This document shows, one piece after another, positions 25,036 to 36,850 of a stretch of 64,000 bases of DNA. Each line of letters begins with the position of its first letter. The stretch's first letter is position 1. The position numbers and the translations under genes are program-made. This stretch comes from Scilla litardierei. Lineage: Eukaryota; Streptophyta; Magnoliopsida; Asparagales; Asparagaceae. The stretch is from contig JAULAV010008622.1 in NCBI GenBank assembly GCA_030789695.1, positions 36,990-100,989 of the forward strand, read 5' to 3'. The notes under the pieces were generated by a model. The model was given only the letters and a program-made list of their open reading frames with translations. It ran no database searches and was not told the origin of the DNA.

Positions 25036-27243
25036 CTAACCCTTCAGAAACCAAGTCCACGAGGACCGTGATTTCCCAACATAATCATCATTCAAAATAA
25101 TATCATTAATATACGATTGCACATACATATCCTTAGCATGCATGCTTGTGTTCTTCGGACCCCAAATAGTGTATGTCTTGGGAGCCCTAATTCTATTGGG
25201 AGCATGCATACGTTGTTGATGTCTATGTGATGCATGTCGTGGATAAGCATATGACATATGATGAAGTGGTGCATGATGATAGTTGTTCATATGATAATGA
25301 GGATGAACATATGCTTGTGGAGGAACACGTGCATGAGTGTGTCTCACATGGTGTGCACGTGCTCGTGGATACGGAGCATAAAAATCATCATACATGCGAA
25401 CATGTGGAGTAGGATGTGTGTTCCTACGTGGCATGGTATACATGAAAGCATGACCCTTCTTTGGAGGTCCACCCAAAGTGGGTTTCTTTCCAAATGGGGG
25501 TGTGTACCTAGCGGAAGCACCATTGGTAGATGAACTACCCATGAACTGTTTACTCCCACTAGTAGAAGCATCGGAAGTTGGCCTAACAAAGGTGGCGGAC
25601 GATTTGGATGAATCTCCCATCTTATACCCCAAGCCAATGTGATGATTGGCCGGAAGTAAGTCATTTATGATATTATCCAAATGTCCCTTACCTTTATTGA
25701 ATTCATTGATTCGGCCTAATGTGCACTCATACTTCTCGGTGAGAGAATGCATAGAAGCATCCAAGGTGGACACTTGCGATGTGAGTGCACAAACACGTGA
25801 CTTGAGATTCTTATTCTCAATACTCAAAGTTGAGTTTTGAGACGTCAAATCCGCTATCACATGTTCATCCGAATCCTCGATATGAACATGCTCAAGTTGA
25901 GACTTGAGATTTACAATCTCATTTCTCAACCCTTCAACAACGGTGTCGTTGTTGACGATGATAGGCTTAGGCGAGGTTTGAAGACTAGTTAGCTCAGTTT
26001 TAGTCTTAATAAATCTATTAGCCAATTTAGAAAACTTATACCAAAGTTGTTCGTTGGCTAATCTAAGTTCATCCATAGTTACCTCTTCGCCTTCATCCTC
26101 GCTTTCATCCTCGCTTCCATCTTCGCTTTCATCGGAGTAGGTCTCTTGATCACGTTCCTCTTTTCCCATGAAGCACATGTGTGCTTTCTCCACTTGTCCA
26201 TCATCCGACTCTCCACCTGAGGAGTCCTCTTCGGAGTCGGTGAAAGTGCCGACAAGCCCTTTCTTGTACTTTCTCGACTTGTCGTACTTGGATGCCTTCC
26301 ACTTCTCCTTGTGTTTGTTGAGAGGACAATCCGGCTTGATATGTCCTGGCTTGTTGCATTTGTAACACACGGGAGTAGAAGCATTAGTCGAACCAACTTT
26401 AGATTTATTCCTAAAGTTACCTTTTCGGAAGAATCGGTCGAACTTCTTTGCCATCTCGGCCAAAGCTTCTATGTCCAACTCGTCTTCCGACTCTTCATCA
26501 TCGGTAGATGGAGCGGCCTTGTACGCAATCGCCTTTTTCTTTGGCTCGTCTTGCTTCAAGTACGCCTTCATCTTGTCCTTCATCCTGATCTTGCTTTCCT
26601 TGCGTACCTCATAAGACATCAAGGTACCCATTAATTGTACAACTGTATATTTATTCATATCGTTACCTTCCTCGATGGCGAAGGTACGCTTTTCCCAACA
26701 AGAAGGAAGTCCGTCAATAATCTTCGCGACTTTCTCCTTTTGGGTGTAGATCTTCCCAAGAGCTTCCAATTCGTTGGATATATCCACGAAGCGAGCATAG
26801 TACTCCTTCATAGTTTCACCCTGTTCCATGTGAAACAACTCGAATTCTTTGTTAGCAACAACGAGTTTAGAATCTTTTACCGTACTCGTTCCTTCGTGCA
26901 AGATGAGGAGTTGGTTCCAAATTTGATATGCACTCTAACATGTGCATATCTTGTTGAAGTCTTCGGGCTCCAACGCACATTGCAAGGCATTCATTGCCTT
27001 GGCATTGCTTACCTCCGCGGCAACCTCCGCGGTAGTCCACTTCGTGAAATCTTCTTTGGGCTCGACATACTCCGTCAAAGTGGCTCTCCAAAGTGAAGCG
27101 CTCCGGAGGAAGGTTTCCATCCGGCATTTCCAGTACCCATAGTTGGTACCATTGAAGTGAGGAGGCCTAACTGAGGATTGTCCTTCCATAACTGAAGAAG
27201 CTCCTTCACGATTCTTGAAGACGTTGTAGTCGTTGTTTGTCAT
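25036..27243 (-). CDS. gag: gag, copy B (one internal amber codon)
   Basis: Encodes a copia Gag polyprotein of 735 codons, starting at ATG (complement of 27241-27243) about 25 bp after the primer-binding site. The frame is open to TAG at 25036 except for one amber codon (complement of 26935-26937) at codon 103. Residues 1-102 hold the N-terminal Gag motif (PHFNGTNYGYWKCRMETFL). About 103-260 is a UBN2-type capsid region (FELFHMEQGETMKEYYARF, KIIDGLPSCWEKR). A CX2CX4HX4C zinc knuckle has its ligands at 293, 296, 301 and 306. A strongly acidic stretch follows, then a long region likely to form a coiled coil, then a His-rich tail. No protease or integrase follows. The open stretch after the amber has no ATG at its left end (the codon there is TTG), so it is not a separate gene. 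Either it is a pseudogene or it is made by readthrough. Confidence 0.85.
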
Positions 27244-27255
27244 AGCTATGAACCT

Positions 27256-27269
27256 TGGCTCTGATACCA
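27256..27269 (-). promoter_or_regulatory. primer-binding site B (initiator tRNA-Met type)
   Basis: TGGTATCAGAGCC on the minus strand immediately inside LTR3, identical to copy A. Confidence 0.92.
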
Positions 27270-27995
27270 ATTCTAATGCCCTGTGTAGCTACTGCACATA
27301 TACTAGAGGGGTGGTGAATAGTACTTTAAAATAATCAAGAGAGTTATTCCTAATTATTGTGCAAACACACAAACAACAAAGCGGAATAGACTACAAACAA
27401 CAAGAATAGACAACGCAAACAAAGTATGTAACGGGTTCGGATCCACCCAAGTCTCCCCGACTTGTTCCCGGTGATCCTACGTCCCAACCACCCGGATCCC
27501 CTCCGGATACTTGAGTTAGAAACCACTAACCCAAGATTTTGCACTATGAAATTCTTGTAGAAAAAACATCTACAAGACCAAATCATACACAATGTAATTG
27601 TGACTCCCACAACCCGGGATCACAAACTCTCTCACAACCGAGAGACAAACTCAAATAACAAATGAGATGAAATAATGAAACACTTACCACAAAATCCTAT
27701 GCCTTGAGTATACTTACCAAATTAGGGCAAGAATGGATTTTGAGGAAGAAGATGTCACCAAACCGAAGCTCCACCAATATGATCAGCAATCGAAGGCTAG
27801 GATGGAGGATGGTGACTTGGATTCAAAGCCCTTGGCTTGAATGGCTGACAATCAATGAATCTCTCTTGAGGAATAAGAGTGAGAGAGAGATTCTAGTGAG
27901 AAGAGATAGCTTTAGAATGGAGTTGATTTGCTTCTCTTTGATTTCTCTAAATCCCAAAATATGCAGCCTTGACTACTAGGAAAGAACCCCTCCAA

Positions 27996-28005
27996 GTATA
28001 TATAG
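27996..28005 (-). promoter_or_regulatory. LTR3 TATA box
   Basis: CTATATATAC on the minus strand. As the upstream LTR, this would drive the genomic transcript of the tandem element. Confidence 0.6.
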
Positions 28006-28069
28006 GATTGAGGAAAGAGAGAGGAAAAATTGTGGCAATAAATGCTCCAACGGCTCTATTCTGAAGCAG

Positions 28070-28598
28070 ACTAGTCGGTCAAAGAAGGATCACTGACCGA
28101 CTAGTTTCTCAACTAGTCGGTCGGTGATTCTTCATGAACCGACTAACTGGAGAACAGCCAAAAGAGAAAGTTCAGACTTAAAGAACTAGTCTGTTTAAGA
28201 AGACTTGCCAACCGACTAGTTTCACAACTAGTCGATCGATGAGTGTTCTTTGACCGACTAAGAGTCGAAATAGTATAGTCTGAATTCAAGTTGAACTAGT
28301 CGGTCTGAGAACAAATTCCAACCGACTAGTTTCACAACTAGTCGGTTGACGATTGTTCTTAGACCGACTAACTCGAAACAGTAGCTTCGGTTGAAATGAG
28401 GGAATGATAACTAGTCTGTTTGAGAAGGATTCCTAACCGACTAGATCGTCATCTAGTCGGTCGGTGATCCTTCTTTGACCGACTAATTGATCAACAGTGC
28501 CAGGCTGAATTGAGCAAGGACATCTAGTCGGTTCAAGAGGAATTGCCGACCGACTAGATCGTCATCTAGTTGGTTGGCTCTTCTACTTGAACCAACTA
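28070..28598 (-). repeat. LTR3 repeated-motif block
   Basis: Five double-hairpin units as in LTR1 and LTR2, with more arm mutations (CTAGTCTGTTTAAG, CTAGTCGATCGATG, CTAGTTGGTTGG). Confidence 0.85.
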
Positions 28599-28994
28599 AG
28601 ATGCACAAGAAGCCGAGGGAAGAAGCGATAGGCTTCAGGAGAGTTTCTAATGGCTTCTAAGATAATCCTAGCTCTAAGATATGAGCGATAAGAAGATAAT
28701 AATGTAAGTCCTACTCAAGGCTTAACATTCTATTCAATGAAGCTAGAAGACATTAAATTAAACATGACGAACCGTCTTCAAAGCTTCAATCTTCACTCTT
28801 GACTTCAATAATGCTCCTTGAGCTTCAACGAAGCTTCAGGCACACGATCACGCGTATTGAGAAGTCTTGAGACGTCGCTTTAGATATTCGTAGACGTTTG
28901 GCGACGATCTCCATAACTGCGCTCACAAAGTGTTAGTTCACAATATTTATGTTTGCTCATCATCAAACCAAATCCGGGGAATCAATACTCAACA

Positions 28995-28999
28995 AGATG
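28995..28999. repeat. right target site duplication (AGATG)
   Basis: AGATG directly follows LTR3 and matches 17034-17038. Removing the element and one copy restores a continuous monomer (TTTTATGGAAGATGTGGATAATTTTATTAAATG). Confidence 0.9.
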
Positions 29000-30099
29000 T
29001 GGATAATTTTATTAAATGATATTAATTTTGGTTGAATTTTGTCTTCTCTTATTTTTCTGTTGAAGACGGCGTTCTCTCGGTTCATACTGATATTTTTGCA
29101 GATTTTTTGACGTAGAGGCTATTTTCAATTTTCTGAAAGATATGGATTTTTTATTATATAATTTGGATTTTAAGCCTACTTTTTCTTCTCTTATTTTTCA
29201 AATTATGATGGCGATCTCCCAGTTCCAACGTACATTTTTTACGGTTTTTTCTTAGCTATAGGTTATTTTCTAAATTTTCTATAAGTTATGTATCTTTAAC
29301 ATTAAGGTATAATTTTTCTAGCCTAATTTTGTCTTCTCTTATTTTTCAGTTGAAGATGGTGATAAGACAAACATTTTGGAAGATTTTACTTAGCTCGGAG
29401 CTATTTTCTATATTTTCTGGTAGATATGCATCTTTTAGTTAAATGATATAATTTTTTCCCTAATTTTGTCTTCGCTTATTTTTCAATTGAAGATATCAAT
29501 ATATCTGTTCCAACGGACATTTTTGGTGATTTTTCTGAGCTCGGGGCTATTTTGTACATTTTCTGGAAGATATTGGTCATTTTATTAAATGATATGATTT
29601 TTGTCCTAATTTTGTCTTGGATTACTTTTCAGATGAATGGCGATCTCCCGATTCCAACGAACATTTTGCTGATTTTTCTTAGCTCTGGGTTATTTTCTAC
29701 ATTTACTGTAAGATATGGATCTTTAGATTAAATGATTTGATTTTTATAGCCAAATTTTATCTTCTCTTGTTTTTCAGTTGAAGATGACGATCTCCTGACG
29801 AACATTTTTGCGGATTTTTCTGAGCTCAGGGCTATTTTCTTTATTTTCTTGAAGATAAGGATCTTTATATTAATTGATATGATTTTTATTGCCTAATTTT
29901 GTCTTCTCTTATATTTCGGTTGATGATGGCGTTCTTTTTATTAATGATTTGATTTTTTGGCCTTATTTTGTCTTCTATTATATTTCAGTTGAAGTTGGCA
30001 ATCTCCTGGTTCCATCGGACATTTTTGTGGATTTTTTCTGAAATTTGGACTATTTTCACATATTCTGGAAGATATGGATCGTTTTATTAAATGATATCG

Positions 30100-30252
30100 G
30101 AGAAGACAAAATTAGGCCAAAAATGTCCGTTGAAACTGGGATATCGCCATCTTCAACTGAAATAGAAGAGAAGACAAAATTCGGAACCAGAAATCACCAT
30201 CTTCATCTATAGAAATGTCCGTCGTAACCAGGATATCGCCATCTTCAACTGA
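30100..30252 (-). repeat. inverted pair of shortened monomers
   Basis: Two consecutive reverse-orientation pieces, each running from AGAAGACAAAATT to CATCTTCAACTGA. Read on the minus strand they are monomers with the middle deleted: GACATTTTT joins directly to GGCCTAATTTTG. Junctions match those at 50253 and 53750. Confidence 0.88.
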
Positions 30253-33200
30253 TATGATTTTTATATATCATTTTCTTAGCTTGATACTATTTTCTACATT
30301 TTATGAAAGATATATATCTTTTAATTAATTGATAAGATTTTTATAGCCAAAATTTGTCTTCTATTATTTTCTAGTTGAGATGGCGATATTTTTATTAAAT
30401 GATATGATTTTTAAGCCTAATTTTGTCTTCTCTAATATTTCAATTGAAAATGGCGATCTCTCGGTTCCAACGGATATTTTTGCGGATTTTTCTGACCACC
30501 AGGCTATTTTCCACATTGTGGGAAGATATGAATCATTTTGTTAAATGATATGATATTTTGGCCTAATTTTGACCTCTCTTATTTTTCAGTTGAAGATGGC
30601 GATCTCCCGGTTCCAGGGGACATTTTTACAGATTTTTCTGAGATCGAGGCTATTGTAGACACTTTCTAGAAGATAAGAATCTTTATTTTAGATGAAATGA
30701 TTTTTATATCCTAATTTTTTCTTCTCTTATTTTCAGTTGAAGATGGCGATCTCCCAGTTCCAACGAACATTTTTGTGGATTTTTCTGAGCTCTAGGCTAT
30801 TTTCTACATTTTATTAAAAAATGGATCTCTTTATTAAATGACAAGACTTTTATAGCCTAATTTTGGCTTCTCATATTTTTCAGTTGAAGATGGCGAAATC
30901 CAGGTTCCAACATAAATTTTTGCAGATTTTTCTTAGGTTTGGCTTCTTTTCATCATTTTTTGGAATATATGAATCTTTTTATTAAAAGATATTATTTTTT
31001 TGCCTAATTTTGCCTTCTCTTTTTTTAGTTGAAGATGATGATCTCACAGTTCAAACGGACATTTGTGTGTATTTTTCTGAGCACTGTGCTATTTTCTACA
31101 TTTTATGCCAGATTTGTATCTTATTATTAAATGAAATGATTATTTGACCTTATTTTGTCTTCTCTTATTTTCCAATTGATGATGGCGATTTCCTAGCTCC
31201 AACGGACTTTTTTTTCAGATTTTTCTGAACTCCGAGCCATTTTCTGCATTATCTGTTTGATTATCTTTATATTAAATGATATGATTTTTATATCCTAATT
31301 TTGTCTCCTCTTATTATTCAATTGAAGATGGCGATCCCCGGTTCTAAAGGAAATTTTTACTGATTTTTCTGAGCTCGGGACTATTTTTCTACATTTTCGA
31401 AAAGTTATGGATCTATTTATTAAATGATATGATTTTGACCTAATTTTTTCTTCTATTATTTTTTCAGTTGAAGATGGCGATCTCCCGGTTCCAATGAACA
31501 TTTTTGCGAATTTTTCTGAGCTCAGGGCTATCTTCTACATTTTCGAAAAGTTATGTATCTTTTTATTAAATGATATAATTTTTATAGTCTAAGTTTGTAT
31601 TCTCTTATTTTTCAGTTGAAGATGGCAATGTCCCGGTTCCAACGGACATTTTTGCGTATTTTTTGAGCTGGGTGTTATCTTCTACATTTTATGGAACATA
31701 TAGAAATTTTTATTAAATAATTTGATTTTTACAGGCTACATGTATCTTCTCTTATTTTTTCAGTTGAAGATGTCGATCTCCTAACGAACATTTTTGCAGA
31801 TTTTTCTTAGCTTGAGACTATTTTTCTACATTCTCTTGAATATTTATATCTTTTTATGAAATGATATGATTTTTGGCCAAATTTTGTCTTCTCTTTTTTT
31901 ACTTTGAAGATGGCGATCTCCTTGTTCCAATGGACATTTGTCCAGATTTATTTTGAGATACGTGTTATTTTCTATATTTTTTTGTATAATATAATCTCTG
32001 TATTAAATGATTTGATTTTTATAACCTAATTTTGGCATCTCTTATTTTTTAGTTGAAGATGGCGATCTCCTGGTTCCAAGTGACATTTTTGCAGATTTTT
32101 CTGAGCTCGAGGATTTTTCGCGATATTTTTGAGAAGTTATGGATCTTTTAATTAAATGATATGATTTTTTGGCCTAATTTTGTCTTCTCATATTTTTCAG
32201 ATGAAGATGGCGATCTCAGGGTTCCAACTGACATTTTTGCAGATTTTCTAAGTTCGAGGCAATTTTTTTACATTTTATGGAAGACATGGATCATTTTATT
32301 TAATGATATGATTTTTTGTTTGTCTTCTCTTTTTTCTGTTGAAGATGGCGTTCTCTCGGTTCCTACGCATATTTTGCGGATTTTTTAATGTAGATGCTAT
32401 TTTCTACATTTTATAGAATATATAGATATGTTTATTATATAATTTGGTTTTAATCCTAATTTTGTCTTCTCTTGTTTTCCAGATTTCGATGGGGATCTCC
32501 CTGTTCCAAAGGACATTTTTGGGGTTTTTTCTTCGCTACTAGCAATTTTCTAAATTTTCTGTAAGATATGTATCTTTAAAATAAAAGATATGATTTTTCT
32601 AGCTAAAATTTTTCTTCTCTTATTTTTCGGTTAAGGATGGTGATCTCCTGGTTCAAACAGACATTTTTTGCAGATTTTACTAAGCTCGAAGCTATTTTCT
32701 GTATTCTCTGGAAAATATGTATATTTTAGTTAAAAGATATAATTTTTTGCCTAATTTTGTCTTCTCTTATTTTTTAAATTGAAGATATCGATCTGTCTGT
32801 TCCAACTGACATTTTCGTGGATTTTTCTGAGCTCGGTGCTATTTTCTGCATTTTCTGGAAGATATGGATCATTTTATTAAATGATAAGATTTTTTGGCTT
32901 AATTTTATCTTCTCTTATTTTTCAGATGAAGATGTCGATCTTCCGGTTCCAACGGACATTTTGCGGATTTTTGTTAGCTCTGTGTCATTTTCTATATTTT
33001 GTAAGAAATGGATCTTTAGACTAAATGATATAATTTTTATAGCCAAATTTTGTCTTCTCTTATTTTTCAATTGAAGAAGACGATCTTTCTACGAACATAT
33101 TTATGGATTTTTCTGAGCTCAATGCTATTTTCTATATTATCTTGAAGATAAAGATCTTTATATTAATTGATATGATTTTTGTTGCCAAATTTTGTCTTCT

Positions 33201-33504
33201 CTTATTTTTCGGATGATGATGGCGATCTTTTTATTAATTGATATGATTTGTGTTTCTATATTTTGTCTTCTCTACATTTTATGAAAGATATGGATCATGT
33301 TATTAAATGATATGATTTTTGGCCTAATTTTGTCTTCTCTTATTTTTTTCCGTTGAAGATGGCGTTCTCTCGGTTCTTACAGATATTTTTGCGAATTTTT
33401 CATCCAAATAATTTACTTTGGTCCTTCGGAATCCATTTAATTTTCTTGGATCTCATCCAGCTCATCATACCTTACGACAATAATTTTTAATAAGTTATTG
33501 GTCA

Positions 33505-33790
33505 TTTTAGACGGTTCATATTTAAAAGTGTCAAACTTTTTTGACCACTTTATCAAAATATGTTCCATCCCCTTGATGCCTCGCATGTGTTCTATTCGCT
33601 CCCACTGACCTTGAAAACTCTCTGGCTAATTCATATATGTTTGTTCTTCTAAATCATATTTAGAAAAACGAACTATAAATGAATGCTCCAGTTTTCATGG
33701 TTATCATGAGCGTTAACATCGAGTTCGGTCCGAGTAGATCTGTACGCATTTGCTGGTGAGATAGTTTCATCATAATCCATTTATAGGAAT
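33505..33790 (-). pseudogene. Ty1/copia reverse transcriptase relic
   Basis: Minus-strand translation, crossing frames and stops, shows the order of a copia RT. DYDETISPA stands where DYDETFSPV is usual, then AHDNHENW (for A-Y-D-Y-E-I-W). FVFLNMI-KNKHI follows for the AFLNG-LEE-IYM segment, then a QPEGF-like piece, and finally ASRGWNIF and DKVVKKFDTFKYE for the SRSWN-RFD-VIKSFGF segment. The YVDD catalytic loop is not found, since the block ends near there. It has several stops and indels, so it is long dead. It belongs to a different, older element than the one at 17-29 kb. Confidence 0.75.
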
Positions 33791-35003
33791 TAGGATGAAA
33801 ACGTTCTCAACCAACGTTAGCTGTACTTCACTACTTTCTTTCTGCACCAATCTTCTAAACTCGAAGATTTACTTGCAGACATTAAGAAACAATTTCTTTG
33901 GGCACATAAACTTAAAGTCTATACTTTATTCACGTGCTCGGACCATTTCTGATTGCATCAAGTTATTAATCGGAGTCACTATTCCAAATTTCAACCTGGA
34001 AGTTGACTACATCATTTACCATGATGTCTAACTCGACTATACGTCTTACGAGACTCGAGTAATTCTACAACTTCCTTACGATTGATTTAATGAATATCTT
34101 ATTGATAATGTTCTCATAGAACCTTATCAAAACCTAGTCATTTTTATCTGGTCTTTAACCCAAAGGGAGGACTATAACTCAAAGTCACAAGGCATGCACC
34201 GCACCATGTCTAACAAAGTGCGAATCATGCTCTTAAACACACCGATGTTGTTAAGAGACTTGACCTGAGAGAAAAACACAATTCCTTTTTAATTTATGCA
34301 AGATTTATACAGCTAAGTATTCGACTTTTCGATCTAATCGAATCAGTTCAAATACTTTTGTCATTTTGTTCTCTATTTTATCAGACTTGTGTTTCATCAA
34401 GAACACGTGTCGTAATAATAATAAGACCAACTTATCCTGGCTAACTTAGACTTGGGTCTGGGTACATCAGCATGTACGAGACTGTGAGTTCAACAACTCA
34501 TTCTCCCACTGTCTTACCGAAGGATTTTCGGCCATCATACCTTTGAGAATAAGGTTCACAAGTGTCCGTATACTTCATAATACGATAGGTCAGACCCCTC
34601 TTTATGTGACTTGTAAAGCTTAGTCTCTTTTGTACGGCCTAGTCTATTTTTCCATATAAGTTTATTACTATCTTGCGTATTCATATATTAACATTTAATA
34701 GATTATAGTTATTAAAAATTACTAACACAAAACATTGCTTCAGAAGCAAGATGACGACATTCGTCAAAAATGTGTTAGACATCATTTTGTATAACAATTA
34801 TTCTGAAATCGTGACATCAAATATGTCACATTTTCAGTCCCTCCTACTTATGCCTTTACTAATGATAAATAAAATTATCTTTCTCAATTTGAATTTTCCT
34901 TAGTGCCTTCTTCCTTTTCTAAATCTCATTTAGATATTAAACGTCTCAACAAAATTTTAGCTGTGCAAGCACCTAACGTATCTAAACGCCTGAGCTTTGC
35001 AAT

Positions 35004-35973
35004 CTTGAGTGTATCTCAACAAGTTGCTCGTCTCAAGATCCGGTTGGGACACATGGTCTTGCACCGCGCATGCACTCATGTTCGATTCAAACAAGTTTAA
35101 TCGAATTTTCGAACCTTACGGATCGAACCTGCTTTCTATACAACCTTGAGTGTCGCACAACAAATTGTATGGAGAAACGTGCCTTGAACATCAATATGTT
35201 CGAGCTGCCCCATATAAAGGCGAGTGATATATAGCGTGCATTTATTTTGTGTGACTCCGAACTTAATGAAATCATATTCCTTAAGTCTGTCCTTAAGAAG
35301 GTCATTTTAATGTCAATGAGAATAAATTTTAGTCTATCCATTAGAATTTAACTTGATATTCAATTAACCAACCTATTTGACCATTTAACTTATTCTGTTA
35401 GAATATTATATTTTGAGTCCATCGGCAAACTTAGAATTTACCCTAGTTTAACATATGTTCAAGTTTTTAAATATAGATAGAAAGGCTTTTATCAATCTAT
35501 ATCCTCCCACTAATTTTTGTGATCATTCTAAACCTTAATAATGAATGATTTAATCAGATTAAATTAATGGATAAGAGATCAAATCACCCTGAGCCTAACA
35601 ACCTTGAGTGTAGCTCAACAAATTGCTTGACTCTGCAATCGGTAGATGACTCTTCATCAATCATATCAGATATGACTCTCTTATCGGTTTTTACTCCTAG
35701 CCATTTGTGATCGTAAGTGTGCTCATCCAAATCACAATGACTAGTCTAGTCGGACCCTTGTTTTCTTGTCTAGCCTAACTTACACCGGTGCTCGATGTAT
35801 TCACGACACGACGGTTTGGGTCAAGTCTAGACTACATCATTAGATTACCTTACGCCGACGCTTGGTGTATTCACGACACGACGGTTTGGGTCGAATCATG
35901 ATTACATCATATGTATTTAAGAAGTTGGTTTCTACAAGGTTGCCATGTCACAGCTTGAGTGTAGCTCAACAAC
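35004..35973 (+). repeat. four dispersed CTTGAGTGTAGCTCAACAA motifs
   Basis: Near-identical 20-mers start at 35004, 35145, 35603 and 35954. TTGAG and CTCAA can pair around a TGTAG loop. The spacing is irregular, so this is not a simple tandem repeat. Confidence 0.75.
35779..35910 (+). repeat. two 69-bp direct repeats
   Basis: GTATTCACGACACGACGGTT lies in both units, preceded by TTAC(A/G)CCG(G/A)(T/C)GCT and followed by TGGGTC and a TCATGATTACATCAT-like end. Confidence 0.8.
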
Positions 35974-36767
35974 TGGAACACGAGTCCTATAGTTGCCAAC
36001 CCCTAAAACAGGAGGGCTACGGCTAATCTTGAAGAAGATTATTAACGTATTTGACTTAGATATAGTCCAGGGTGTCATATAATCATGATTCACGTCATTG
36101 CGGTCCAGCAGAACACGGCCAAGGAATTAACTAAGCCCAGATCACTTATCCCTTAGAGCCAAGCACATTGACCGGATTATGGTCCATTGAATGAAGCTTG
36201 TCATTTTTATATGCCTGCCATAGGCTAAAGGCTTTTATTAACAACTAATTAATCCTATCAACTAGTTAAATCCTTAAAATTCAAAATTTTAGGATTTGTT
36301 AATAACTTTTATTAAGTCCTTATCAACTATAAGGTTCACGTGCTATCCTAATCGTACTAGGATTTTAATAAATTCATTTACAATGCTTTAAGCGTAGTCT
36401 TTTAATGAGAATTATTATAATAACATTAAAATAATAATCGTCGTTAAAGGGACTACCCTAATTAGGAATTAGGTCTCAAAAGGTTGTTAATGATTTATTA
36501 AAATATAACATGTCATTAAAATTCATTTCATAAATTTTAACGTGTTCTTAATGGCTAATCTAAAGGGGTTGTCTTGTGTTATCAAATAAGGGACAAGAAT
36601 AACATAGCCATTAAGCATAAACTACACTAATTTTAACGCATAAAACGAGTGTCCAACTATTTAACAATTAAACTGAAAAGGGTTTATCTAATAAAAAATA
36701 AACATGCATTCTTAAATTTAACACTTGAATTTAAAATTATGATTTTAAAACATTTTATTTTTATCTC

Positions 36768-36769
<2 letters not shown>

Positions 36770-36848
<79 letters not shown>
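36770..36848. repeat. (TA)n microsatellite
   Basis: About 39 uninterrupted TA units. The open frame across it (a run of Tyr-Ile) is an artefact. Confidence 0.97.

Positions 36849-36850
<2 letters not shown>

Larger units (their letters stand above)
17039..28994 (-). mobile_element. tandem LTR-int-LTR-int-LTR Sirevirus-like Ty1/copia element
   Basis: A minus-strand retrotransposon in the order LTR1 (17039-18762), internal A (18763-22153), LTR2 (22154-23877), internal B (23878-27271), LTR3 (27272-28994). The satellite on either side is joined by one perfect AGATG target duplication, so three LTRs and two internals sit in a single insertion. Each internal region is about 3.4 kb. It has a primer-binding site matching initiator tRNA-Met, a gag with a CCHC knuckle, and then about 1.1 kb of non-coding sequence with several polypurine tracts. 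There is no protease, integrase, reverse transcriptase or RNase H. Multiple polypurine tracts and CGG/CCG repeated motifs in the LTR are published hallmarks of Sireviruses; the lineage call rests on those and on the style of the gag. Mobility would need enzymes supplied by a related full-length element. Confidence 0.9.
27272..28994 (-). repeat. LTR3 (5' LTR), 1723 bp
   Basis: Outermost right LTR. Its inner end has lost the canonical dinucleotide: the plus strand reads TTCTAATGCC where the others read TTGTAATGCC, so the LTR ends GA instead of CA. The outer end (TGTTGAG in element sense) is intact and touches the AGATG target duplication. Confidence 0.93.
28995..33397 (+). repeat. 148-bp satellite array, segment 3
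   Basis: About 30 monomers in the same orientation. It includes a nearly whole higher-order unit marked by short monomers near 29931 and 30382, an inverted block at 30100-30252, and the AGCCATTTTCTGCATT monomer near 31236. The array stops in mid-monomer (GCGAATTTTTC) where the large nested block begins. Confidence 0.95.
33398..36769. other. degenerate retrotransposon-derived block, left part
   Basis: About 3.4 kb of non-satellite, AT-rich sequence. It holds the copia RT relic at 33505-33790 (minus strand), three minus-strand AGTGGGAG purine motifs (33601, 34503, 35504), four TTGAG..CTCAA motifs and a 69-bp direct repeat. No open frame longer than about 90 codons is present and none resembles a protein. 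The left border is abrupt, with no terminal repeat or target duplication that I can find, so this end is probably truncated. Confidence 0.6.

Noticed and set aside
25036..26901. The long open stretch of gag copy B taken as a complete gene of its own
   Set aside because: Its apparent first codon is TTG in the middle of the Gag capsid region; the true start is the ATG at 27243, upstream of the amber codon.
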